A stretch of 64,000 bases of DNA. It comes from Campylobacter concisus (lineage in GTDB: Bacteria; Campylobacterota; Campylobacteria; Campylobacterales; Campylobacteraceae). Each line of letters begins with the position of its first letter. Positions within the stretch are counted from its first letter, which is position 1. Shown here piece by piece: positions 45,384 through 54,372 of the stretch. The position numbers were made by a program, and so were the translations under genes. Location: the NCBI RefSeq assembly GCF_015229955.1, contig NZ_JAAKYZ010000001.1, positions 620,001 to 684,000 of the forward strand. The letters run 5' to 3'. Under the pieces are notes generated by a model. The model was given only the letters and a program-made list of their open reading frames with translations, had not been told where the DNA came from and did not search any database.

Positions 45384-47131
45384 ATCTTGGCAACTCTATA
45401 TACTTCTTCGATTGTTGTTACACCATTTGCCGCGCGTATAACGCCATCATGGAACATATCTATAAAGCCTTCGTCATAGGCGGCCTTTTTAAGCTCTTCT
45501 TTTGAAGCGTTATTTGCTACGATACTTGCTATATGATCGCTGATAGATAATATTTCGCTTATCATTTCACGCCCTAGATATCCAGTTTGTGAGCAGTGTT
45601 GGCAACCTATGCTTTTATAAAATTGATAATCTTCAGGAAGAAATTTCTTAATCTCGTCAAGAGCTTTTTGAGATAGCGTGACTTTTTGTTTGCAATACGG
45701 ACAAAGCTTTCTTACAAGCCTTTGAGCCTCGATGCAAACTAGTGCGCCACTTACTAGATATGGCTCAATACCCATATCAACCATACGAGGTAAAGCGCTA
45801 ATAGCGTCGTTTGTATGAAGTGTAGAAAAAACCAAGTGACCAGTTAGTGCCGCTTGAATTGCGATCCTAAGCGTCTCTTGATCTCTGATCTCACCTATCA
45901 TGATAATATCTGGATCTTGCCTTAAAATAGAGCGAAGAGCTGATATAAAAGTAAGCCCAGCCTTCTCATTTACATGTACTTGTTGGATCATATTTAGCTG
46001 ATACTCGACCGGATCTTCAACGGTAATAATCTTAGTTTTTACACTTTTTATGTCATTTAATGCACCATAAAGTGTAGTCGTTTTTCCTGATCCTGTCGGA
46101 CCAGTAACTAGGATGATGCCGTAAGGTGCTTTCATGCTCTTTTTAAATTTAGCAAAGTTATCTGGATGCATACCGAGGTCTTCAATGTTTATGATAACTT
46201 TTGATTTGTCCAAAATTCTTAAAACTATGCTTTCGCCGTTTAAAATAGGTAGTGTAGAGATACGGAAATCGTACTCTTTATCTAAAATTTGAGCTGAAAA
46301 TCTACCATCTTGTGGGCGGCGGCGCTCCGCGATATCCATATTTGAAAGTAGCTTCATTCGGCTTACCATCGGCGGATAGATATCTTTATCAAATATAAAT
46401 GTCTCACTTAGCATGCCATCTATTCTGCTTCTTACGATACAGTTTGTCTCGGTTGGCTCGATGTGAATATCGCTTGCTCTGCTTTGAATAGATGTTTTTA
46501 AAATTATCTCAATTAGCTTTAAAATTCCAGAGCTTTCTGTGCTTTGCCCTTGACTACTAGAGCTTGAAAGCTCTTTTCTGATCTCTGTAATAACGTCTTT
46601 AATGCTTTCATTAAGAGCTATTTTGTTTATGTATTTTTCTATCTGGGCTGGATCGGCGCAAGCTACTTTTAATAGCTTTCTGTTAAATAAATTTTGAACT
46701 TTATCCTGAATGATCACGTCAAAAGGATTTTTAAAAGCTACATAAACGCTTATCTCGTCTTCTTTTACTGGGATGGAATTATATGATTTTAGCTGCGAGG
46801 TGCTCAGCTTTTCACTGATACGGTAGTCGATATCTATATCATCAAGGTCAAAAAATGTGATTTTAAATTTATCACATACATATTGAATGAAGCGCTTTTG
46901 ATCTATCTGAAGGCTAGTTGAAATTTCATCAATGTCAGTGTGTCCTCTTCTATAAATATCAGATAGAATTTCAAAAAAAATCTCTTCTTCTAGCATATCT
47001 TCTTCAAGCAAAATAGCCAAAAGACTTTTTTTATTTATCTTTTTTATCTCTATAATCTTTAAAATTTGCTCATCATTTAGTTTATTAAGTTGCTCTAATG
47101 TTTTTAGCGTTAAATTTTCTAAATTATTCAT
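45380..47131 (-). CDS. ctsE: GspE/PilB/MshE-family assembly ATPase (CtsE-like)
   Basis: Secretion ATPase of 583 residues. An N-terminal MshE-like N domain (1-~170) precedes the catalytic core with Walker A GPTGSGKTTTLYGAL, Asp box ITVEDPVEY, Walker B DPDIIMIGEIRDQET, and the His box TGHLVFSTLHTNDA. The tetracysteine zinc site (CPYC and CQHC near 500 and 530) is intact. It powers a competence pilus-like machine. It overlaps the platform gene by 4 bases. Confidence 0.92.
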   Translation of the reverse strand: MNNLENLTLKTLEQLNKLNDEQILKIIEIKKINKKSLLAILLEEDMLEEEIFFEILSDIYRRGHTDIDEISTSLQIDQKRFIQYVCDKFKITFFDLDDIDIDYRISEKLSTSQLKSYNSIPVKEDEISVYVAFKNPFDVIIQDKVQNLFNRKLLKVACADPAQIEKYINKIALNESIKDVITEIRKELSSSSSQGQSTESSGILKLIEIILKTSIQSRASDIHIEPTETNCIVRSRIDGMLSETFIFDKDIYPPMVSRMKLLSNMDIAERRRPQDGRFSAQILDKEYDFRISTLPILNGESIVLRILDKSKVIINIEDLGMHPDNFAKFKKSMKAPYGIILVTGPTGSGKTTTLYGALNDIKSVKTKIITVEDPVEYQLNMIQQVHVNEKAGLTFISALRSILRQDPDIIMIGEIRDQETLRIAIQAALTGHLVFSTLHTNDAISALPRMVDMGIEPYLVSGALVCIEAQRLVRKLCPYCKQKVTLSQKALDEIKKFLPEDYQFYKSIGCQHCSQTGYLGREMISEILSISDHIASIVANNASKEELKKAAYDEGFIDMFHDGVIRAANGVTTIEEVYRVAKI

Positions 47132-47140
47132 CTCTTCTCT

Positions 47141-47680
47141 TTATCTATACTCAATCTGCGAAGTAAGATCGTCATTTTTAAAAATTTTTAAAATCATTTT
47201 TGCAAAATTTGAGCCAACGATTGCACTAAGCTCATATCTTGTATCTGAATTTGGCTCTTCAAAAATGAATACACCAAGCTCCTCAATGTATTCTTTTTTG
47301 ACAAATTTATCAAATATAAATGAAAGAATATAATCGCTCTTTGGAAGCCTAATATAGCTTATATCAGCCCCATCCAAGATAGCATGAAGCAATAGCTTTT
47401 TTTTAAGCAATATATCAGCAAAATATGCTGCATTCTCTCTTGAACTTTGTGTTTTTGATAGTTTGCTTGCTGGAAGAGCAAGCCTATCTATATCATTTGT
47501 TTTTAAACAAGATATGCCAAAGATATTAAGAAATTCTTCATTTTGTGAATCTTTTAAAAGATCTTGTATTTTTTGATTACAAATTTTAGAATATTCAGCT
47601 TTTTCAAAATAACTTTTAATATCAGCCGCCCCAAGCGCAAAGGCATTTAATGATAAAAATATAACAAGCAAAAATTTCAC
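47141..47680 (-). CDS. Unknown exported protein in the competence operon
   Basis: Secreted protein of 179 residues. GTG start (GTGA overlap with the TPR gene) and signal peptide MKFLLVIFLSLNAFALGAA. The rest is helical with charged and hydrophobic patches and a single C-terminal beta-like end. No family is recognised. It is the one gene in this block that has no msh-order counterpart. It lies between the TPR protein and the ATPase, so a periplasmic role in the same machine is inferred. Confidence 0.6.
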   Translation of the reverse strand: MKFLLVIFLSLNAFALGAADIKSYFEKAEYSKICNQKIQDLLKDSQNEEFLNIFGISCLKTNDIDRLALPASKLSKTQSSRENAAYFADILLKKKLLLHAILDGADISYIRLPKSDYILSFIFDKFVKKEYIEELGVFIFEEPNSDTRYELSAIVGSNFAKMILKIFKNDDLTSQIEYR

Positions 47681-48555
47681 AACGTATCACTTTTTATCTT
47701 ATTTATTAGCTCATTTATTTCTAGCTTATTTTTATTTTTATTATATTCTTCTAATGCACGCAATGCGTCATCTTTTTGTTTTAGCATATATTTTGCCTTA
47801 GCAAACATAACCCAAGACTCCTCAATGCTACTATCTAAATTATTTGCCGATAGTGCCCATTTTATAGTGTCACTGTATCTTTTATCTTGATAGCATTTTC
47901 TTGCTATTTTAAGGGCGATTTCTGGATTTTTATTTTTATTAAAATCTTCTTTTAGCATAGAAATTTCATTATTTTCACTTGAAATTTGAATATCAATTTT
48001 TGGCTTTGTCTTTGGTTCTAATTCTATTATCTCTTCATTTGGTAGAGGCTGCCCATTTTGTATATTTTCATTTTCAGTTGGTAAATTTAGCTTTAGCCAA
48101 CCGCCACCATTTCTTTGTTTTTTATCTGATGCCTGCTCTTTATTATCTTCATTTAGCTTTATGGATTGTTCTAGCTTTTTAGCTATTTTCTCAGCGAGCT
48201 CATCTTGTTTTTTATCTGATTCAAATCTCTCTTTTGCCTGCTCACTTTTTTGTTTGCCATCTTCTAAAATATTTTTACTGACATTAGTTTCAGTAAAGGT
48301 TGTGTTCTTTTCTTTTATATCTTTTTGTATCGTCAAATTTTTCTCAACTAAAGTTGGAGTATTGGTTGTCTCTTTTTTGTTTTTAGCATTTGAGAAAAAT
48401 AAAAAAGCACCAAAAATAAAAGCGATTAGCAAGATCATAATTATTAAAAGGCCTAGCTTTTTATGTGATAACAATTTTAAAAAGCTATTTTTATTCTTTT
48501 TTTCGTACTCTTCATAGAGCTTTTCTAACCTTTGAATTTCTTGTAATTCAAGCAT
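47677..48555 (-). CDS. Membrane-anchored TPR protein (MshN-like)
   Basis: Protein of 292 residues with a cytoplasmic start (1-30), one TM helix (LGLLIIMILLIAFIFGAFLF near 31-50), and a lysine/glutamate-rich linker with KQRNGGGWLKL. A C-terminal TPR-like region (NPEIALKIARKCYQDKRYSDTIKWA, then SIEESWVMFAKAKYMLKQKD) follows. MshN of the MSHA pilus has the same architecture and the same place between the AAA ATPase and MshE. It overlaps the ATPase gene by 8 bases. Function by analogy. Confidence 0.72.
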   Translation of the reverse strand: MLELQEIQRLEKLYEEYEKKNKNSFLKLLSHKKLGLLIIMILLIAFIFGAFLFFSNAKNKKETTNTPTLVEKNLTIQKDIKEKNTTFTETNVSKNILEDGKQKSEQAKERFESDKKQDELAEKIAKKLEQSIKLNEDNKEQASDKKQRNGGGWLKLNLPTENENIQNGQPLPNEEIIELEPKTKPKIDIQISSENNEISMLKEDFNKNKNPEIALKIARKCYQDKRYSDTIKWALSANNLDSSIEESWVMFAKAKYMLKQKDDALRALEEYNKNKNKLEINELINKIKSDTL

Positions 48556-49375
48556 GAATTATTCCTGTATCAAGTGCAGACATTGTTAAAATTTTAATAT
48601 TTGCGTCCTCGCTACTTAATTTTGATGGCTGGTTTTGTTCGTAATATTCACAAATTTCATAAAATTTATACATAATTTTATTTAGTGTGCGTAGATTTCC
48701 GCAACAAAGCTCATAGGCTTTGTCATAGTCTTTTTTATGAAAATTTAGGTATTTATCGTAGCCTTTTTGTCCTATTTTTCTTTGCAAATAGACTATGATT
48801 TCATTCGTGTTTGCACTTCCAAGCTCTATACTCTCCCAAATTCTAGTTTGAAAATAGTCTTTTGCTAACACATCTTCATTTTCAGTTTTATGAATCGTAA
48901 ATAGAAATTTAAATAATCTTGTATCGGCCATCAGCCTTATTTTTTCGATCAATTCAGTAGGATAAAGTTGCGCTTCATCCAAGATGACAACTATTTGGTT
49001 TTGTAAAATTTCATCTTTATTTTTAAATTCTTTTGAGTAGTGTGCGACAAAACTTTCAAAATTATTTATATTATCAAGTTTATTTCCGTATATATCTTCA
49101 CAAAGAGCTTCTATAAATGTAGCCTCGCTAAAAAAAGGATGCGGGAAAAAAATTAATTTTTTATCCTTTTGAAGATCAGAGGCTATCTTGTTTAACAAAA
49201 AAGTCTTTCCACTGCCAGGCTTGCCATAAAAAAGTATAAGCTTTAATGGCTTTTTTAGAGCCGAGACGATCTTATTGTAACAAGTGATTGAGTTATCTAG
49301 ATTAACAAAATCAGCTACTTCGTCTTCGTTGATAAAGATATCTTTTATATCTGTATAAATATTCTTATTATTCAT
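48548..49375 (-). CDS. ctsP: ExeA/MshM-like AAA ATPase (CtsP-like)
   Basis: Cytoplasmic AAA+ ATPase of 275 residues. Walker A is LFYGKPGSGKTFLLNKI near 48-64, Walker B is VVILDEAQLYP near 130-140, followed by an arginine-rich helix (FQTRIWESIELG). ExeA/GspA-like ATPases help place the secretin. C. jejuni CtsP, needed for natural transformation, fits this position beside the secretin. No peptidoglycan-binding domain is present. Confidence 0.82.
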   Translation of the reverse strand: MNNKNIYTDIKDIFINEDEVADFVNLDNSITCYNKIVSALKKPLKLILFYGKPGSGKTFLLNKIASDLQKDKKLIFFPHPFFSEATFIEALCEDIYGNKLDNINNFESFVAHYSKEFKNKDEILQNQIVVILDEAQLYPTELIEKIRLMADTRLFKFLFTIHKTENEDVLAKDYFQTRIWESIELGSANTNEIIVYLQRKIGQKGYDKYLNFHKKDYDKAYELCCGNLRTLNKIMYKFYEICEYYEQNQPSKLSSEDANIKILTMSALDTGIIHA

Positions 49376-50888
49376 AGATCGTTTTAGAAAAACCTAAGTC
49401 TTTTAATGATTGATTAAGTGGCTTTTTTTTGTCAAAATCAACTACATGAGGAGTGATGACAAAGATAAGCTCTGTTGTTTTTATATTGTCTCTTGTACTT
49501 TTAAAGACGCCACCTATAAGTGGGATGTCAGAAAGAAGAGGCACAGAAGTATTATTTTTACCCTTTGTCTGGCCTATTAATCCACCAAGAATAATAGTAT
49601 CACCGCTATCAACTTGAACAACGGTTGAAAGCTTCTTTTGCACTGTATCTGGAGCAATCTCTCTTAACGCATTTTGTCTTGTGTCGTCTTCAGCGTATTT
49701 AAAGTTACTAAGCGATGGATTGATTCGAAGCATGATTTTATTATTATCAGAGACTTCTGGTAGTAAATTTAATAATATGCCTATAAAAACAGAGTATTGT
49801 TTGTAAGTGGTTGTCAACCTATCGCTATTGCTGTTTCCATTGTCAGTCTTTTGTTGAACACGGTAGTTTATGTTATCACCAACTGAGATTAGCGCTTGCT
49901 GATTATTAAGTGTTGTTACTTTTGGACTTGATATAACCTTTGTCTTTCCATTTGTTTCAAGAAAATTTATCATTCCATCAAGGCTAAAATTTAAATTAGC
50001 TGCGATATTTAATGTACGTCCAAATCCATCGCTTAGGCTATTGCCTTTATTTGTCCAAGTTGCACTTGAGCTCGGATTGTTTCTTGAATTACCAATGTAT
50101 GTATTAAATCCAAGTTCAAATTTACTCCAATCAACGCCTTGTTTGTATTCATTATTTAACTCAACTGAGATAATAGAAACATCAATAATTACTTGTTTTT
50201 TTAGTCTTTTTTGCATTTCATCTATATATTTCTCGACACGCTTAAGTTGAGAAGGAGTGGCCGTAACAGTGATAAGTCCAGCATTTTGATTTATGATAGG
50301 ATCAGGTGCTGTGATATGTTCGCTACTATTATTTAAAATAGCTTTGAGCTCAGCATCTAGTTTTTCCCAAAAGTCAAACCTTTCAGTAGTTTTTATAAGG
50401 TTGCTTGAGCCTTGGGAACTATCATCTTGGGAATTATCGCTACTACTTGAACCACTAGAAATTTCAGATGGAGTGGCATCCACCGAAGCTTGGGTGACAG
50501 CAGTTCCTTCTCTAATAGAGGTTATATAATCTAGTTTAAAAATTTGAGTTTTTAAAGATGAAATTTTTAATACATTATTTGAAAACTCGTAGCTTAAATT
50601 TTTCTCACTTAAAAGTAGGTCGAAAACTTCGCTAAGACTCATATTTCTGATATTAACACCAAAAACTTTATCTTTTAGCTCTGTTTTACTATAAGTGTCC
50701 TTTGCAACAATACTAAAGTTACACATCTCTGAAAGCTGATTTAATACATCTACTAGCGTAACATCATCTGAAATTTTCATATTAAAATTCTTGCTTAAAC
50801 AACTACTTTCATTGGCACTAGCATAATTCATATTCAAGCAAATGAGTACACCCATTATTAATATTTTACTTAATCTTAATCTCAACAT
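49368..50888 (-). CDS. ctsD: Secretin of the competence/MSHA-like system (CtsD/MshL-like)
   Basis: Outer-membrane secretin. ATG 50888 behind GGAAG is preferred over ATG 50900, giving 506 residues with signal peptide LSKILIMGVLICLNMNYASA. An N-terminal STN-like domain is at ~35-120, followed by a Ser/Asp-rich linker (SSGSSSSDNSQDDSSQGSS), the secretin N1 region, and the beta-barrel domain with IILGGLIGQTKGKNNTSVPLLSD near the C-terminus. It lacks a lipobox. It overlaps the neighbours on both sides. Confidence 0.9.
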   Translation of the reverse strand: MLRLRLSKILIMGVLICLNMNYASANESSCLSKNFNMKISDDVTLVDVLNQLSEMCNFSIVAKDTYSKTELKDKVFGVNIRNMSLSEVFDLLLSEKNLSYEFSNNVLKISSLKTQIFKLDYITSIREGTAVTQASVDATPSEISSGSSSSDNSQDDSSQGSSNLIKTTERFDFWEKLDAELKAILNNSSEHITAPDPIINQNAGLITVTATPSQLKRVEKYIDEMQKRLKKQVIIDVSIISVELNNEYKQGVDWSKFELGFNTYIGNSRNNPSSSATWTNKGNSLSDGFGRTLNIAANLNFSLDGMINFLETNGKTKVISSPKVTTLNNQQALISVGDNINYRVQQKTDNGNSNSDRLTTTYKQYSVFIGILLNLLPEVSDNNKIMLRINPSLSNFKYAEDDTRQNALREIAPDTVQKKLSTVVQVDSGDTIILGGLIGQTKGKNNTSVPLLSDIPLIGGVFKSTRDNIKTTELIFVITPHVVDFDKKKPLNQSLKDLGFSKTIYE

Positions 50889-51279
50889 TTTTACTTCCAT
50901 TTTTTAAAATTAGCTCTTGTTTTTCATCGCCTTTTACTAAAAAAACACTATTTCTAGTAATGTTGGCTATTTTGTAACCATCAACAATATCACCGACAGC
51001 ATACCACTTGGAATCAATATTTGCTTTGTTTAATAAAATTGCTTTTAAACTAAGCCCTTTTGAAGCTTGAGTGATAATTGATAAATTTTGATCTGTTATC
51101 GTCTTGATAGGTTCTTGTTTAAAAGGATTTTTTATACTAGAAAGCTCAATATCGCTAAGACCGCTTCTTTTTTCCTTTATTTTTTCAAAAATTTTATCAT
51201 AAGAGTTCATTTCCTCTTGAAGCTGATTAGCAAAAGCAATATTTAAAAATAAAAAAGCCAATAAAATTTTTATTTTCAT
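50866..51279 (-). CDS. ctsR: PilP/MshK-like periplasmic protein (CtsR-like)
   Basis: Exported protein of 137 residues. ATG 51279, overlapping the previous stop as TAATG, is chosen over TTG 51297. Signal peptide KIKILLAFLFLNIAFA. The C-terminal part (ASKGLSLKAILLNKANIDSKWYAVGDIVDGYKIANI) looks like the HR domain of GspC/PilP that contacts secretin N0 domains. Position before the secretin agrees with MshK and, from memory, CtsR. Confidence 0.72.
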   Translation of the reverse strand: MKIKILLAFLFLNIAFANQLQEEMNSYDKIFEKIKEKRSGLSDIELSSIKNPFKQEPIKTITDQNLSIITQASKGLSLKAILLNKANIDSKWYAVGDIVDGYKIANITRNSVFLVKGDEKQELILKNGSKNVEIKIK

Positions 51280-51926
51280 TAGTATTTCATCCCCCAAACA
51301 GATATTGATATCTTAGCGCCAAGCTCTTTTTGGGTAGAATTTACATCCATTTTATGAAGATCAACTACTAGCTTCGATTCTTCAAGGCCATTTATATATG
51401 AAAGCATATCTTTAAAACCTCCCAAAAATGTCAAGTCAATATTTAAAATTTGCTCAATCTTTTGGAAATTTGGCTCTTTTATATCGCTTTTTAACTCTAA
51501 AATTTTTATATTATTTTGCTTTGCTAAAGATACGATGTTGTCTAAAAAATTTGCCCAATTTTGATCGTTAAATAATAAAAATGATAGTTCTTTTAGCTTT
51601 GAATCAAAAAGAGCATTAAATTTTAAAACACTAGAGTATTTGCCTTTAAGCGTTTCAAGTATTTTTGACTCTTCATTTATTTTAAAATTTTTATCCCCAC
51701 TAGGTGAGCTGGTCGATCTTAAATAATCTCTTGTTCTTGAAAGGTCATTGCTAATTTTAGTATGCGAATTAAGTCTTTCATCATAAAAATCTTGCGACGG
51801 ATCAAAGCAAAGCATATAAACAATATAAATAATAATTAAAGCTGAACCCAAAAAAATTATATTTGTTTCACTTTGTTTTTTTGCGTCAAAATACTTATCT
51901 ATTTTACTTAAAACATCTTGTCTCAT
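51279..51926 (-). CDS. PilO/MshJ-like membrane protein
   Basis: Bitopic protein of 215 residues. A cytoplasmic N-terminus (1-20), one TM helix (IIFLGSALIIIYIVYMLCF near 23-41), a coiled region (50-95), and a periplasmic alpha/beta domain (120-215, FLGGFKDMLSYINGLEESKLVVDLHKM) match the PilO/GspM layout. ATGA overlap with the upstream gene. It should pair with the PilN-like part of that protein in the alignment complex. Confidence 0.75.
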   Translation of the reverse strand: MRQDVLSKIDKYFDAKKQSETNIIFLGSALIIIYIVYMLCFDPSQDFYDERLNSHTKISNDLSRTRDYLRSTSSPSGDKNFKINEESKILETLKGKYSSVLKFNALFDSKLKELSFLLFNDQNWANFLDNIVSLAKQNNIKILELKSDIKEPNFQKIEQILNIDLTFLGGFKDMLSYINGLEESKLVVDLHKMDVNSTQKELGAKISISVWGMKY

Positions 51927-53443
51927 TGTCTAATCTCTATACTTATATTGCTTTCATACTCGTTGTTTTGCCTATCTTCTTTAATTTTTTTTGTATTTAC
52001 TGAATATTTAGGCATCTTGCTAATATCTTTTATTAGCTGCGTAATCCTTTTTTCATTATCACTAACAACAGTTACTGTTAAATTTTTATCGTTATTTTTA
52101 ATATTTGTTATAAAAACGCTATTGTTGTTTATCATATCGGTAATTTCAAAAAGATTTAAACCTTTCATTACGTAATGATCTTTTTTGTTTTCAATTTCTT
52201 GAAGCAACCATTTTCTAAAATTTAACTTCTCTTCCTCTTTGTCAGTTAATCCTTTTATATCATTTTGCTCTTTTTTTAGTCTTTCAAGAGTACTTCTTAT
52301 TTGTGCTGCTTGTGCATTAAGCACATCAAGCTCATCGCTCAGCCTTTGCGAATCTGCCTCTAAAATACTACCAGCTATATAATTATAAAGAGGATAGGAC
52401 ATGCTTAGGCAAAAAGCAGCGGCACATGTCAGTATAAATTTACCGCTTTTTCTTCTTGTAAACGGATCAGGCCTAAGCAAATTTGAGAAGTTAAAATCAG
52501 CATTAAAGGCCTCTTTTTTATAAAAATTTGCATACAAAGCCATCATGTTATATCGTTCGCTAATGGCTAAATTTTTAGAATTTATTACAGTGCTTGTATT
52601 TAATTTCGTAGCATTTGTGCCAAGCTTTGTATTTATGAATTTCTCAAAACGCTCTATTTTATAGTCGCAGTCAATATAGATATTTTTTATATTTATGCTA
52701 TAGATTCTATTAACAACATTTATCGTGTCATTTACGTAAAATATATAGTCCTCAAAAACAGTATTTAGATCGTAGCTAAAGCCTTCTTCATTGCTATCTA
52801 AAAGTCCTCTTGTCTTTAGGATGTCTAAAAAGCTTTCTAGGCTTACTCTTTCGCCGCTTTGCTCTATAAATTTATCTTTTAGATAATTTAGTGTGTATCT
52901 TAAACCTCTTGATGTAAGGTATTCCCCATTTACATAAATGCTTATAAATGCTTCATCGGCCCTAAATGTCAAAAAACAATCACTCTGAGTGCTAGGAAGT
53001 AAGCCTTTTTTATATATAGCACTATATAAAAGCGGCTCTACAACGACATAATCTATAAAAGGTACTCTTTTAGAAATATTTTTAAAAATTTTATTTATCG
53101 TTTCGTTTGTAGCAATAAAAACATTAAAAATTCTGTCTTCTTTTTCAACATTGCTTTCAAAATAAACTATTTTATAGTCAATCGCAGGATCAAGAGAGAG
53201 TTCTTCGTAAATTTTGATCGAGATATTGTTTTCAATATCCTCATCATCTATTGTTCTTGATATATTTATGGTAGCTGTTATTATATCTTTGTATTCGATA
53301 TAAGATATAAAAAAGTCTCGCTTTAGAATATTCTTTGAAAGACTTAGCGTATCGACATTGCTATTAGAAAATCTAAAACCTTCATATTCATAAGGATCTA
53401 GAGTAACGATTGGATTATCGTTAATCTTTCTAAGCTTTAACAT
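51923..53443 (-). CDS. PilM-PilN-like fusion protein (MshI-like, possibly CtsX)
   Basis: Protein of 506 residues with two parts. Residues 1-~330 resemble an actin-like PilM/GspL cytoplasmic domain (SDCFLTFRADEAFISIYVNGEYLTSRGL near 150-177). One TM helix is at ~343-362 (FILTCAAAFCLSMSYPLYNY). A coiled stretch (365-405) and a PilN-like periplasmic domain with FEITDMINNNSVFITNI follow. It is the first gene of the nine-gene competence block, 60 bp after era. It may be C. jejuni CtsX, but I cannot confirm this. The fusion reading is inferred from architecture. Confidence 0.7.
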   Translation of the reverse strand: MLKLRKINDNPIVTLDPYEYEGFRFSNSNVDTLSLSKNILKRDFFISYIEYKDIITATINISRTIDDEDIENNISIKIYEELSLDPAIDYKIVYFESNVEKEDRIFNVFIATNETINKIFKNISKRVPFIDYVVVEPLLYSAIYKKGLLPSTQSDCFLTFRADEAFISIYVNGEYLTSRGLRYTLNYLKDKFIEQSGERVSLESFLDILKTRGLLDSNEEGFSYDLNTVFEDYIFYVNDTINVVNRIYSINIKNIYIDCDYKIERFEKFINTKLGTNATKLNTSTVINSKNLAISERYNMMALYANFYKKEAFNADFNFSNLLRPDPFTRRKSGKFILTCAAAFCLSMSYPLYNYIAGSILEADSQRLSDELDVLNAQAAQIRSTLERLKKEQNDIKGLTDKEEEKLNFRKWLLQEIENKKDHYVMKGLNLFEITDMINNNSVFITNIKNNDKNLTVTVVSDNEKRITQLIKDISKMPKYSVNTKKIKEDRQNNEYESNISIEIRQ

Positions 53444-53502
53444 AAAAATTTACCTCATAATGCTCTAATTGGGCCGTATTTTAATATTTTTAAAATAAAA
53501 AA

Positions 53503-54372
53503 TCAATAACCAATTATTTTATTAAGGCTCTTTTCTTCTTTACTCCAGCCTTTTTTAACGATTACATCGAGTTTCAAAAAGACCTTTGATCCGGTTAAAT
53601 TTTGTATTAACTTTCTTGCAAAAATTCCTATTCGTTTTATCGTTTCACCATTTTTACCGATGATCATACTCTTATGAATATCACGCTCAGTGATGATACT
53701 TGCAAAAATTTCAGTTATGCCAGGTTTTTCTTTTACACTTTTTATGATTGCATCGCTAAGATATGGGATCTCATCGCTTAAATTTTCATATATCGCTTCT
53801 AGTATAAATTCCCTAAAAATTTCTTTTTCATTTGTTGAAGTAAGAAATTCCGGATCGTAAAAGTACTCATGCTCTGGCAAAAGCTTGCAAATCTCATCAA
53901 GAAGCGGCTTTTTATAGGTTGGCTGCTTGGTGCTAAAAGTAAGCAAAGCTGCAAATTTATCTTGAAATTTTTGATATTGGGTGATCTTTTCTAAGACTTT
54001 CGCATTTGAGCTCTCATCGACTTTTGTTAGCACTAAGATGTGTGGTTTTTCAGGATTTAGGGCTAAAAATTTCTCGTAGTCACTTGTGTCATCATGGATA
54101 GGCGCTAAAAATACGATGAGATCGCAGTCTCCCATCGATTTTATCGCTTGGCTAATTAGCAGTTGATTTATCGCTTTGTTGCTTTCATGAAGTCCTGGCG
54201 TGTCGGTGAAGATGATTTGATCTTCGCCGTTCATAACTATGCCATTTATCTTTCTGCGAGTTGCATTTTGTTTATGCGAGACGATGGCGATCTTTTCGTT
54301 CAATAAGGCATTTAAAAACGAGCTTTTGCCAGCATTTGTGCGTCCTATGATGCTAACAAAGCCTGATTTCAA
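53503..54372 (-). CDS. era: GTPase Era
   Basis: Ribosome assembly GTPase (289 residues). G1 is [16 protein letters not shown]3 is DTPGLHE, G4 is LTKVDES near 122-128. The C-terminal KH domain has the [19 protein letters not shown] motif that binds the 3' end of 16S rRNA. Its start overlaps the hslU stop by 4 bases. It is the last housekeeping gene before the competence block. Confidence 0.95.
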   Translation of the reverse strand: MKSGFVSIIGRTNAGKSSFLNALLNEKIAIVSHKQNATRRKINGIVMNGEDQIIFTDTPGLHESNKAINQLLISQAIKSMGDCDLIVFLAPIHDDTSDYEKFLALNPEKPHILVLTKVDESSNAKVLEKITQYQKFQDKFAALLTFSTKQPTYKKPLLDEICKLLPEHEYFYDPEFLTSTNEKEIFREFILEAIYENLSDEIPYLSDAIIKSVKEKPGITEIFASIITERDIHKSMIIGKNGETIKRIGIFARKLIQNLTGSKVFLKLDVIVKKGWSKEEKSLNKIIGY

